DNA from: Roseiarcus sp963780825
GTDB lineage: Bacteria; Pseudomonadota; Alphaproteobacteria; Rhizobiales; Beijerinckiaceae
Direction of reading: 5' to 3'
DNA length: 64,000 nucleotides
Assembly (NCBI GenBank): GCA_963780825.1
Contig: CAWADL010000010.1
Coordinates: 620,001 to 684,000, forward strand
Positions 19,110 to 27,441 of this stretch are shown here, in pieces; position 1 is the stretch's first letter; the number at the start of each line of letters is the position of its first letter. The notes beneath the pieces were generated by a model, which was not told the origin of the DNA, searched no databases, and saw nothing but the letters and a program-made list of their open reading frames with translations. A program made the position numbers and the translations under genes.

Positions 19110-19832
19110 TCAGCTCCCGTGAATCTTGTTTTCGAAGAAAGTCTGACGCCGCCCGCGCAGCACGATATCGAAGCGATAGGCCAAACACTCCAGCGGCACA
19201 GCCATGCCGAGGTCCAGCTTCGCAATCAACCGCTCGGCGGCCGACTTGTCTGGGATCGTTGCGATGATCGTATCGTGCGGAATGAGCGGGTCGCCCTCAA
19301 AATACATTTGCGTGATCAGGCGCTGCGCGAAGCCGGACCCGAGGACCGAGAAGTGAATATGGGCGGGTCGCCAGCTATTGACGAAGTTTCGAAACGGGTA
19401 GGCGCCTGGCTTGATTGTTCGGAAAAAATAGTGACCGTGGTCGTCTGTGATCATACGCCCGCAGCCGCCGAAGTTCGGGTCGATCGGCGCATCGAAACTA
19501 TCGTTCCTGTGGCGATAACGCCCACCGGCGTTGGCCTGCCAGACCTCAACCAGAGTTCCCGTGACCGGGCGTCCGTTCTCGTCCAGCACGAAGCCGTGAA
19601 CGATGATACGCTGCCCAATCGAGGCGCCGTCCTTCGCGTAGTTGTTGACCAGGTCGTTGTCGAGCGGTCCGAGTTCGTCGGGAGTAAATTGCGGGCCGGT
19701 GATTTCCGAGAGCGAGTTCTGCAACGACCACAGGGGAATTCGGGGCGAACGCAAGCCACTCGTCTTGTAGATGGGCGTATAGGCGGGCGGATGGGTCGCC
19801 CGATCGCGTGGGCGGAACTCGTCGGTAGTCAT
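19110..19832 (-). CDS. pcaH: Protocatechuate 3,4-dioxygenase beta subunit
   Basis: A 240-residue protein from ATG 19832 (an upstream frame extends to 19865, but its 11 residues look unlike the family). The Fe(III) ligands can be placed: one Tyr in GGRYRHRND, the second in PGAYPFRNF, and two His in RPAHIHFSV. WQANAGGRYR and GHYFFRTIKPGAYPF are family blocks. It is the catalytic subunit for intradiol cleavage of protocatechuate. It leads the minus-strand group pcaH-pcaG-lipocalin-ligase. No pcaQ-type regulator gene is adjacent in the window. Confidence 0.95.
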   Translation of the reverse strand: MTTDEFRPRDRATHPPAYTPIYKTSGLRSPRIPLWSLQNSLSEITGPQFTPDELGPLDNDLVNNYAKDGASIGQRIIVHGFVLDENGRPVTGTLVEVWQANAGGRYRHRNDSFDAPIDPNFGGCGRMITDDHGHYFFRTIKPGAYPFRNFVNSWRPAHIHFSVLGSGFAQRLITQMYFEGDPLIPHDTIIATIPDKSAAERLIAKLDLGMAVPLECLAYRFDIVLRGRRQTFFENKIHGS

Positions 19833-20116
19833 GGCAACCCCTCGGGATGTTGGTGCGCTCGACACGAGCGCAGCCGTCGTTTCCTCCGATTTGCTTAGTC
19901 AGCGCGCGCTAACGACGCCCCAACGAACTGCGTTTCTTTGGCGCATCCGCCATTGTTTCCATGAGCCTACCAGAGACTCATGGAACTTCAAGAGGCGCCG
20001 ACCGACTTTCGAAACACTTGCAGGCAGGTCGGAGCACGCATGAGCTCTCTATCAGAGCCGGTTTGCATCAAGCCTAGATTTTCGACCGAGCCCAGCGCGT
20101 CTCGTCGCAAGCGGCC

Positions 20117-20810
20117 CTATCCCGGCTCCATTCCAGACTTGCGCTTCGTCGCGTCGGCGCCAGGCCCATTGAGGTAGGCGATCAACGCGCGCGCGTCGGC
20201 CGTCGGACGTCGAGTGCGCTCCGACGCCGATCGAGAAAGTCGTCACCAGTTGGACCGGCGCCGGCAGCAGCCCGACGACATCTACGCCGGGCTCGTCCAG
20301 CAATTCGCTCAGCTGCTGTACGCCGATCTCTGCTTCCCCCCGCGCGACGAGTTGCGCCACGGGCACGCCCGGCTTGGCTTGGACAAAGCGGGCGGGCTCG
20401 GCTTCGGGATTGAGGCCCCAAGCTTTCAGCGTCGTCAACAAATGCGCACCGCTGGGGCCGGTTGAGTAGCCGATCGTCTGGCTGCCCAGCAGCGCCGCCT
20501 TGATGGCGCCTTCGTTGCTGATGTCGGGGTGCGCAGTCCCTGAGCGAACGGCAGCCGCCATCGGCGAGCGTACAAAATCGGCCCGACTTCCAGCGGCAAT
20601 GTGGCCTTCCGCTTCCAACTTGGCCATCACGTCGGCGGCTAGCATGACCAGGTCGAAGCGTTCGCCGGCGCGCACGCGTTTGGCCGCGTCGACACCACCA
20701 ACGGATTCAATCTCCACGGCCGGGTTCGACCCACGGCGAAAGCCGTCGATGAGTTCAGAGAGCACGCGACGCGTCGCCATCGATGAGATGATCTTCAGGC
20801 TTTCTCCCAT
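20117..20810 (-). CDS. ModA-like substrate-binding protein without signal peptide (one frameshift)
   Basis: The protein starts MGESLKIISSMATRRVLSEL at ATG 20810 behind a GGAG. It has the type II periplasmic-binding fold seen in molybdate-binding ModA: ERFDLVMLAADVMAKLEAEG, IGYSTGPSGAHLLTTLKAWG and VAQLVARGEAEIGVQQLSEL. It has no signal peptide, so it should stay in the cytoplasm, and no ABC permease or ATPase gene is next to it. The frame breaks at about 20210. Read through, the C-terminus becomes ALIAYLNGPGADATKRKSGM and ends at 20117, about 230 residues. Similar stand-alone ModA-like proteins occur in Hyphomicrobiales near aromatic-degradation genes. The ligand and role are unknown. Confidence 0.7.
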
Positions 20811-20927
20811 AGCGGCTCCAGTTCGCAACAACTAACGGCCGCGATGCGGCCCTCGATTCCAGTCTATAGCTCAAGGCGCCTCTTCACGACGAACGCGCGC
20901 AGCAAAGAAGATACGCGATCAGACCGC

Positions 20928-21929
20928 CTAGGATGACGTCCGGGCGCCGAGAGAATTGTGCGTTCTATCACCAAAAACCCTCGGCAAAAACTCTCCGCCG
21001 CGCCGCCCCGCAAACTCCTGAAACGCGCGAGCGGCCGGCGAAAGCGGCCGATCCGCGCGATGCAGCACGAACCATTGCCGTACGATTGGCAGGCCTTCGA
21101 CATCAAGCGTGACGAGACGCCCGTCGGCGATCTCCGCAGAGATCGTATGCGCGGAAATGAGCGCGATGCCGAGGCCAGCCATCACTGCTTGTTTGATCGT
21201 CTCGTTAGAGCCGAGTTCGATGCCGGGCTGCGCGTCGCGCACCGCGATCTCGCCGAGGAAATAATCAAATAGCGAGCGTGTGCCGGATCCCGCTTCGCGG
21301 AACAGAAACGCCTCGCCCGCCAGCGCGTCGCGCTTCAATCGCGTTTTGCCGGCGAGTTGATGGCCAGGCGGCGCGATGATCACATAGGGGTGCGGACCGA
21401 TCGGCGCCTTCTCCACGGGAATGTCGCCGGGCGGTCGTCCCGCGAGCGCGACGTCGGCCCCCTGCGCGCGCAGCAGCGCCATGGTTTCATCGCGGTTGCC
21501 GATCAGGAATTTCAGCTCCAACTTTGGATGCTCCGCGACAAAGGCGGCGATCAGCCGCGGCGCGAAGTATTTGGCCGTCGAAACAACCGCCACAGACAGC
21601 CGTCCGCCGCGCCCGACACGCAGATCCTCCATGGCCTCCAGCATGTCGCGCACCGCGCGTTCGATTCCCTCGACATGGCCGAGCGCGGCGTCGCCGGCGG
21701 CGTTGAGCTTTAGACCGTTCGCCGTGCGCGAGAATAAGGTCACGCCGATCGCCTCCTCAAGCCCCTTCACCCGCGCGGTGAGCGCGGCAGGCGTCATGGC
21801 AAGCGCCTCCGCCGCCGCGACGAGAGAACCTGTCTCGTGGATCGCGAGCAGGGTCTGTAACTGCGCGAAGCTGATTTGGCGCGCGCGAGCGCGATCGAAG
21901 GCGTTGGGTTTCACGGCTGACCAATTCAA
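20928..21929 (-). CDS. cbbR: LysR-type regulator of the Calvin-cycle operon
   Basis: About 330 residues. The N-terminal HTH covers QISFAQLQTLLAIHETGSLV and ALAMTPAALTARVKGLEEAI; the effector domain follows (AEHPKLELKFLIGNRDETM, GIELGSNETIKQAVMAGLGI). It is divergent from cbbF with 99 bp between them, the standard position of CbbR, which activates the cbb operon in response to metabolites such as RuBP or NADPH. No ATG is available: TTG 21929 or GTG 21914 must be the start, and a stop lies just upstream. The name relies on both sequence and position. Confidence 0.9.
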   Translation of the reverse strand: MNWSAVKPNAFDRARARQISFAQLQTLLAIHETGSLVAAAEALAMTPAALTARVKGLEEAIGVTLFSRTANGLKLNAAGDAALGHVEGIERAVRDMLEAMEDLRVGRGGRLSVAVVSTAKYFAPRLIAAFVAEHPKLELKFLIGNRDETMALLRAQGADVALAGRPPGDIPVEKAPIGPHPYVIIAPPGHQLAGKTRLKRDALAGEAFLFREAGSGTRSLFDYFLGEIAVRDAQPGIELGSNETIKQAVMAGLGIALISAHTISAEIADGRLVTLDVEGLPIVRQWFVLHRADRPLSPAARAFQEFAGRRGGEFLPRVFGDRTHNSLGARTSS

Positions 21930-22028
21930 TCTATCTTAAACGAAACCAAATTTAATTCAGTTTTCTTTGGCGCGAAAGGCTCTATCTTTCCCCACAGGCC
22001 GAGAAGCGACCGCGCGGGAGGACAGATC
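21930..22028. promoter_or_regulatory. cbbR-cbbF divergent promoter region
   Basis: The 99 bp between the two starts is locally AT-rich (TTAAACGAAACCAAATTTAA at 21937-21956, then TTCAGTTTTCTTTGG). LysR proteins bind T-N11-A motifs and several TTA/TAA pairs here could serve as a CbbR site, but I cannot fix the exact operator. GGGAGGACAGATC precedes the cbbF ATG as the ribosome-binding site. Confidence 0.6.
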
Positions 22029-23060
22029 ATGGACACGCCCGGCCTCGGAGCCGAACTCCCGGAATTCCTCCGCCAGACCGCCCCGGAAGACCTCGCCGAC
22101 ATCGTTTCCTCGATCGCCAATGCCTCCCGCGACGTCGCCGCGCTGGTTCGCCTCGGCCCCATCGCAGGCGCGCTCGGCGCCGAGGTCGGCGTCAATTCCG
22201 GCGGCGAGGCTCAGAAAAAACTCGATATCTTCGCGGACCGAACGTTTGAGCGCTGTTTGCACAAAAGCTCAGTGCGCGCGTTCGCCTCCGAAGAGCGCCG
22301 CGACGTGACGGCGCTTTCAGAGACGGGAAAATATCTCGTTGCTGTCGATCCGCTCGACGGGTCTTCAAACATCGACGTCAACGTCACCATGGGCACGATA
22401 TTCTCGGTGCTCGACGCCACCGGCCCCGCGAGCGCTTCAGACTTTCTGCAGTCGGGACACAAGCAGCGCGCCGCGGGCGTCATCCTCTACGGCCCGCATA
22501 CAACGTTATTTTTCACCACCGGTTCGGGCACCCACGCGGCGACGTTAAATCCGTCGAGCGCGCGCTATTGCCTCACTAAGCTGCACTTGCAGATCCCCGA
22601 GGGGCGCAGCGAATTCGCGATCAATATGTCCAACTCGCGTCACTGGCCGGCGCCGGTCAAAGCTTACATCGACGATCTGCTGATGGGTGAGGATGGGCCC
22701 CGCGCCAAGGATTTCAACATGCGTTGGGTCGGCGCGATGGCGGCCGACGCCTATCGCGTGCTGCAACGCGGCGGCGTGTATCTCTATCCCGACGATTCGC
22801 GCGCCGGTCATACGAAGGGGCGCTTGCGTCTGCTCTACGAAGCCAACCCGGTGGCGTTTCTCATCGAACAGGCCGGCGGCCTGGCGACCGACGGCGTCAA
22901 TCGCATTCTTGACCTCGCCTACGACGATCTGCACGCACGGACCCCGCTCATTTTCGGCTCGACCGACAAGGTCGAACGCGTGCGCGAATACTTCCTCGAC
23001 GGCCATCGATCCGCTGCGCGCGCGCCCTTGTTTGGGCGCCGCGGTCTCTGGCGGGCTTGA
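22029..23060 (+). CDS. cbbF: Class I fructose-1,6-bisphosphatase
   Basis: An intact 343-residue enzyme. The metal site VDPLDGSSNIDVNVTMGTIF and the substrate-binding RWVGAMAADAYRVLQRGGVY and LRLLYEANPVAFLIEQAGG are present. It releases phosphate from fructose-1,6-bisphosphate (and in many phototrophs sedoheptulose-1,7-bisphosphate) to regenerate RuBP. It is the first gene of the cbb operon. The short gap to cbbP (10 bp) and a shared promoter with cbbR show co-regulation. Confidence 0.95.
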   Translation: MDTPGLGAELPEFLRQTAPEDLADIVSSIANASRDVAALVRLGPIAGALGAEVGVNSGGEAQKKLDIFADRTFERCLHKSSVRAFASEERRDVTALSETGKYLVAVDPLDGSSNIDVNVTMGTIFSVLDATGPASASDFLQSGHKQRAAGVILYGPHTTLFFTTGSGTHAATLNPSSARYCLTKLHLQIPEGRSEFAINMSNSRHWPAPVKAYIDDLLMGEDGPRAKDFNMRWVGAMAADAYRVLQRGGVYLYPDDSRAGHTKGRLRLLYEANPVAFLIEQAGGLATDGVNRILDLAYDDLHARTPLIFGSTDKVERVREYFLDGHRSAARAPLFGRRGLWRA

Positions 23061-23070
23061 GGAGACGCCG

Positions 23071-23976
23071 ATGTCGGTCAAACATCCGATCATCGCGATC
23101 ACCGGTTCGTCAGGCGCCGGTACGACCTCGGTAAAGCGGACGTTCGAGCAGATCTTTCGCCGCGAGAATATCAACGCCGTCTACATTGAAGGCGACGCGT
23201 TCCATCGCTGGAATCGCGTGGAGATGCGCGAGAAGATGCAGGAAGCCGCGGTGCGCGGCGACAATCACTATAGCCACTTCGGACCCGACGCCAATCTGTT
23301 TGAAGAGCTCGACAAGACCTTTTCCGAGTACGCCGCAAACGGCGCGGGGCTCACCCGCACTTACGTGCATGACGCTGAGGAGGCGGAAGTCTACGGCGCT
23401 GCGCCGGGGACATTCACTTCCTGGCGCGAGTTCGAGCCAGGCTCCGATCTGCTGTTCTACGAAGGTCTGCACGGCTGCATCGAAGCCGACGAGATCGACG
23501 TCGCCAAACATGTAGACCTGAAGATCGGCGTGGTGCCGGTCATCAATCTTGAATGGATCCAGAAGCTGCATCGCGACAAGGCGTCGCGCGGCTATTCCAC
23601 GGGCGCCGTCACCGACACGATCCTCAGGCGCATGCCTGATTATGTCAACTATATCTGCCCGCAGTTTACCAAGACGGATATCAACTTCCAGCGCGTGCCG
23701 ACGGTCGACACCTCCAACCCATTCATTGCGCGCTCGATTCCGACGCCGGACGAGTTGATTGTCGTCATCCGCTTCCGCGATCCGCACGGCATCGATTTTC
23801 CCTATCTGTTGTCGATGATTGACGGCAGTTTCATGAGCCGCGCCAATTCGATCGTCATTCCCGGCGGCAAGATGGAATTAGCGATGCAGCTCATCCTCAC
23901 GCCGCTGATCCTCAAGCTGATGGAGCGGCGCCGCCGCGGTCCTGAACGAAACTCTTTTGCAGGAGAAACACGATGA
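23071..23976 (+). CDS. cbbP: Phosphoribulokinase
   Basis: A 301-residue proteobacterial PRK from ATG 23071. The P-loop TGSSGAGTTSVKRTF is at ~11-25. RGDNHYSHFGPDANLFEELD and FYEGLHGCIE are family blocks. It makes ribulose-1,5-bisphosphate from ribulose-5-phosphate and ATP. Its stop TGA 23974-23976 overlaps the cbbL ATG at 23973, so supply of RuBP and RuBisCO are translationally linked. No transketolase or aldolase gene interrupts the operon here. Confidence 0.95.
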   Translation: MSVKHPIIAITGSSGAGTTSVKRTFEQIFRRENINAVYIEGDAFHRWNRVEMREKMQEAAVRGDNHYSHFGPDANLFEELDKTFSEYAANGAGLTRTYVHDAEEAEVYGAAPGTFTSWREFEPGSDLLFYEGLHGCIEADEIDVAKHVDLKIGVVPVINLEWIQKLHRDKASRGYSTGAVTDTILRRMPDYVNYICPQFTKTDINFQRVPTVDTSNPFIARSIPTPDELIVVIRFRDPHGIDFPYLLSMIDGSFMSRANSIVIPGGKMELAMQLILTPLILKLMERRRRGPERNSFAGETR

Positions 23977-25434
23977 ACGTTCACGCCTCGCAGACCGTGA
24001 CAGGCAAAGACCGCTATCGGTCCGGCGTCATGGAATACCGCAAGATGGGCTATTGGGAGCCCGACTACGAGCCGAAAGATACCGACATCATCGCGCTGTT
24101 CCGCATCACGCCGCAGGACGGGGTCGATCCGATCGAAGCGGCGGCGGCTGTCGCTGGCGAATCCTCGACCGCGACTTGGACGGTTGTTTGGACCGACCGA
24201 CTGACCGCTTGTGAGAAATATCGCGGCAAGGCTTACCGGCTCGATCCGGTGCCTAACGCGCCCGGCCAGTTTTTCGCCTATATCGCCTATGATCTCGATC
24301 TGTTCGAACCGGGTTCGATCGCCAACCTCACCGCCTCGATCATCGGCAACGTGTTTGGCTTCAAACCGCTGAAGGCGCTGCGGCTTGGAGGACATGCGGC
24401 TGCCCGTCGCGTATATAAAGACATTCCAAGGCCCGGCGACCGGCATTATTGTTGAGCGCGAGCGGCTCGACAAGTTCGGCCGTCCGCTGCTCGGCGCTAC
24501 GGTGAAGCCGAAGCTGGGGCTCTCAGGGCGCAACTACGGCCGCGTCGTCTACGAGGCGCTGAAGGGCGGGCTCGATTTCACCAAGGATGATGAGAACATC
24601 AACTCGCAACCGTTCATGCACTGGCGAGACCGCTTCCTCTACTGCATGGAGGCGGTCAACAAAGCGCAGGCGGCGACGGCCGAGATCAAGGGCACCTATC
24701 TGAACGTGACCGCCGGCACGATGGAGGACATGTATGAGCGTGCCGAGCTGGCGCGAGATCTCGGCTCGGTCATCATCATGATTGACCTGGTCATCGGCTA
24801 CACGGCCATTCAATCGATGGCGAAATGGGCGCGCAAGAACGACATGATCCTGCATCTGCACCGGGCCGGACACGGCACCTACACGCGGCAGAAGTCCCAT
24901 GGCGTCTCGTTCCGCGTCATCGCCAAGTGGATGCGGCTCGCCGGCGTCGATCACATCCACGCCGGTACGGTGGTTGGCAAACTGGAGGGCGATCCGCTGA
25001 CGACGCGGGGCTTCTACGACATCCTGCGCGAGGATTTCACCCCGCTCCGGTTGGAGCACGGCGTCTACTTCGATCAACCTTGGGCTTCGCTGAACAAGGT
25101 GATGCCGGTTGCGTCCGGGGGCATCCATGCTGGACAGATGCATCAACTGCTCGACCATCTCGGCGAGGATGTCGTGCTGCAATTCGGCGGTGGCACGATC
25201 GGCCATCCCGGCGGCATCCAGGCCGGCGCGATCGCGAACCGCGTGGCGCTGGAGGCCATGATCTTCGCCCGCAATTCGGGACGCGATTACGTGCACGAAG
25301 GTCCAACCATTCTCGCCGAGGCGGCCAGGACCTGTACGCCGCTCCGTCAGGCGCTCGATACCTGGGGCGATGTGACGTTCAACTACGCTTCGACCGATCA
25401 GCCCGACTTCGTGACGACGGCGAGCGTGTCGTAG
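23973..25434 (+). CDS. cbbL: RuBisCO large subunit, red-type form IC (one-base frameshift)
   Basis: About 486 residues if one base is removed. The first part (RYRSGVMEYRKMGYWEPDYE) and the second part (RLPVAYIKTFQGPATGIIVE) fit form IC. GATVKPKLGLSGRNYGR has the first catalytic lysine, LDFTKDDENINSQPFMHWRD the carbamylated lysine and IGHPGGIQAGAIANR a phosphate-binding loop. The frame breaks at CGGCTTGGAG (24381-24390); removing one T restores ALRLEDMRLPVAY. Because cbbS and cbbX follow intact, I consider it a sequencing error. It fixes CO2 on RuBP; the red-type enzyme is serviced by CbbX. Confidence 0.94.
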
Positions 25435-25751
25435 AGCGATCCCCGAGGCGCGGCGCGCTCTCCCTGGCGGGGTGCGCGGCGCGCATGGGGCCCGAGGGGA
25501 GGTTCGATTTCGCTACCCCCACAGGCGCGAGCCTCCCCTCAACCAGACAACCATCGTTTGGAGCGAAGCGAAGCCATCCCTCAACCGTCATTGCGAGCGA
25601 AGCGAAGCAATCCAGCCGTCGTGAGATTCACCGTCGCCGCACTGTGACGCCTGTATTCGCAGGGCGTCAAGTCCTGCGATCATATTGGCTGCCCCAGCGC
25701 TGGATGGCTTCGCTGCGCTCGCAATGACGGGACGGTTCAAAGGAGAAACAA
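25435..25751. other. Long cbbL-cbbS spacer
   Basis: The large and small subunit genes are separated by 317 bp, much more than the usual few tens of bases. Besides a complete family A element (25586-25729) there is a partial arm with GGAGCGAAGCGAAGCCATCC at ~25560. No gene is present. AGGAG at ~25741 is the cbbS ribosome-binding site. Confidence 0.75.
25586..25729. repeat. Dispersed inverted-repeat element, family A copy 4 inside the cbb operon
   Basis: A 144 bp element bounded by CGTCATTGCGAGCGAAGCG and CGCTGCGCTCGCAATGACG. It is longer than the other copies owing to a different middle (GTCGTGAGATTCACCGTCGC region). It lies between cbbL and cbbS, where a stable hairpin could affect mRNA processing or the large-to-small subunit ratio. 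Confidence 0.8.
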
Positions 25752-26171
25752 ATGCGTGTCACCCAAGGTTGCTTCTCATTCCTGCCGGATCTGACCGACG
25801 ATCAGATTCTCGTGCAGGTTCAATATTGCCTGGACAAGGGTTGGGCGGTGAACCTCGAATACACGGACGATCCGCATCCCCGCAATACTTATTGGGAAAT
25901 GTGGGGTCTTCCGATGTTTGATCTCAAGGACGCAAAGGGCGTTCTCATCGAGCTCAACAAATGTCGCGAGCTGCACGGCGACGAATACATCCGCCTCTCC
26001 GCCTTCGACAATACGCACAGTATCGAGTCGCTGCGCATTTCCTTCATCGTCAACCGTCCCGCGCATGAGGAGGGCTTCCGGCTCGAGCGCGTCGAGGGCC
26101 GCAGCCGCGAGCAGCGCTATTCGACCCGCGCCTATTCGCTCGATCGTCCGGAAGGGAAGCGCTACACATGA
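25752..26171 (+). CDS. cbbS: RuBisCO small subunit, red-type
   Basis: An intact 139-residue protein: MRVTQGCFSFLPDLTDDQI, EYTDDPHPRNTYWEMWGLPM, and the C-terminal extension (RLERVEGRSREQRYSTRAYS) found in red-type small subunits, which forms a beta-hairpin in the central pore of the L8S8 enzyme. Its stop overlaps the cbbX ATG (ATGA at 26168). Confidence 0.95.
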   Translation: MRVTQGCFSFLPDLTDDQILVQVQYCLDKGWAVNLEYTDDPHPRNTYWEMWGLPMFDLKDAKGVLIELNKCRELHGDEYIRLSAFDNTHSIESLRISFIVNRPAHEEGFRLERVEGRSREQRYSTRAYSLDRPEGKRYT

Positions 26172-27067
26172 CCGACGCGCCGACGCCGGCGAAGGTCAAT
26201 CTCGCCGAAGAGTTCGACCGCTCCGGCGTCGGACCTGTGTTGCAGCAACTCGACGATGAACTGATCGGCCTGGCGCCGGTCAAACAACGCATCCGCGAGA
26301 TCGCGGCGTTGTTGCTGGTTGATCGCGTCCGGCAGAAATTCGGCCTGACCGCTGAAGCCCCGACGTTGCACATGAGCTTCACCGGCAATCCCGGCACCGG
26401 CAAGACGACGGTGGCCAGCCGAATGTCGGAGATCCTGCACAAACTCGGCTATGTCCGGCGCGGCCATCTGATCTCGGTGACGCGCGACGATCTGGTTGGC
26501 CAGTATATCGGCCACACCGCGCCGAAGACCAAGGAAATCCTGAAGAAGGCGATGGGTGGCGTGCTGTTCATCGACGAGGCCTATTATCTCTACAAGGCCG
26601 AGAACGAGCGCGACTACGGTCAGGAATCAATCGAGATCCTGCTGCAGGTGATGGAGAACAACCGCGACGATCTGGTGGTGATCCTCGCCGGCTACGCCGA
26701 CAAGATGGATAAGTTCTTTCAATCAAACCCGGGTTTCCGCTCGCGTGTGGCGCATCACATCGACTTTCCCGACTATCAGGACGGGGAATTGCTCGCCATC
26801 GCCGAGGGCATGCTGGTCAAGCTGCACTACAAGCTGAGCCCCTCGGCGAAGCAGGCGCTGGCCGAGTATATCCCGATACGTCGAGGCCAGCCGCATTTCG
26901 CCAACGCGCGCTCGATTCGCAATGCGCTCGACCGCGCTCGCCTCCGGCAGGCCAATCGCTGCTTCGCCTCGCGGGAGGACATCGATCTTGAGGCGCTGGT
27001 GACGATCGAGGCGGAGGACATCAGGCAGAGCAGGGTGTTCACGAGCTCTTCTTCGCCGACGATGTAA
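26168..27067 (+). CDS. cbbX: Red-type RuBisCO activase CbbX
   Basis: An intact 299-residue AAA+ ATPase. Walker A GNPGTGKTTVA is at ~73 and Walker B GGVLFIDEAYYLY at ~135; FFQSNPGFRSRVAHHIDFPD with an arginine-finger region follows. CbbX hexamers pull on the large-subunit C-terminus to remove inhibitory sugar phosphates from red-type RuBisCO. The overlap with cbbS puts it in the same operon, as expected for form IC. Confidence 0.95.
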   Translation: MTDAPTPAKVNLAEEFDRSGVGPVLQQLDDELIGLAPVKQRIREIAALLLVDRVRQKFGLTAEAPTLHMSFTGNPGTGKTTVASRMSEILHKLGYVRRGHLISVTRDDLVGQYIGHTAPKTKEILKKAMGGVLFIDEAYYLYKAENERDYGQESIEILLQVMENNRDDLVVILAGYADKMDKFFQSNPGFRSRVAHHIDFPDYQDGELLAIAEGMLVKLHYKLSPSAKQALAEYIPIRRGQPHFANARSIRNALDRARLRQANRCFASREDIDLEALVTIEAEDIRQSRVFTSSSSPTM

Positions 27068-27441
27068 TAGGCAAGGTTACTGGAGCATCAGATATGGCGA
27101 TTGACGCGTCCTTATGACGAAATAAAGCAATTCGTACAATGCAGGTGATTGATAAACCCAAATAGAATCTGACACGGTCGAAAATTTCGCACAATACATG
27201 CTTGGCCGACAGCCTTATTTCTCCAGGTGTGATAGCAGCCACTATACTACCATAAAGAACACCAAATTGACCATGAGAGGACAAGTTCGCAGTTTTTCCT
27301 CGCGGTGAACCAAGCTAGCCTCGCGCGCCCACTCAACAACAGCGCGTGATTTATTTACTCTCGCGGGAAATTTGCTTGGCATATAGAGGGTGGTGACATA
27401 TGTAAGGGTCGGCTGACGAGTGGCCGCGCGCCGGGGCCGGA
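27068..27441. other. AT-rich intergenic region before the photosynthesis regulatory module
   Basis: These 374 bp are clearly richer in A and T than the flanks (e.g. CAATTTGGTGTTCTT on the minus strand and GTGATTTATTTACTC on plus). It separates the cbb operon from ppsR and probably holds the ppsR promoter. An 81-codon minus-strand frame is present but shows no family features. I saw no TGT-N12-ACA operator here. Confidence 0.5.

Noticed and set aside
23973..25434. cbbL as a pseudogene.
   Set aside because: One extra T explains the break, and all catalytic residues and downstream partners are intact.
6321..25729. Family A repeats as a CRISPR array or attachment sites.
   Set aside because: The copies are kilobases apart in both orientations, without regular spacers, integrase or cas genes.
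27039..27284. An 81-codon minus-strand frame in the gap after cbbX.
   Set aside because: No family features and no ribosome-binding site; the region is AT-rich and looks like promoter DNA.
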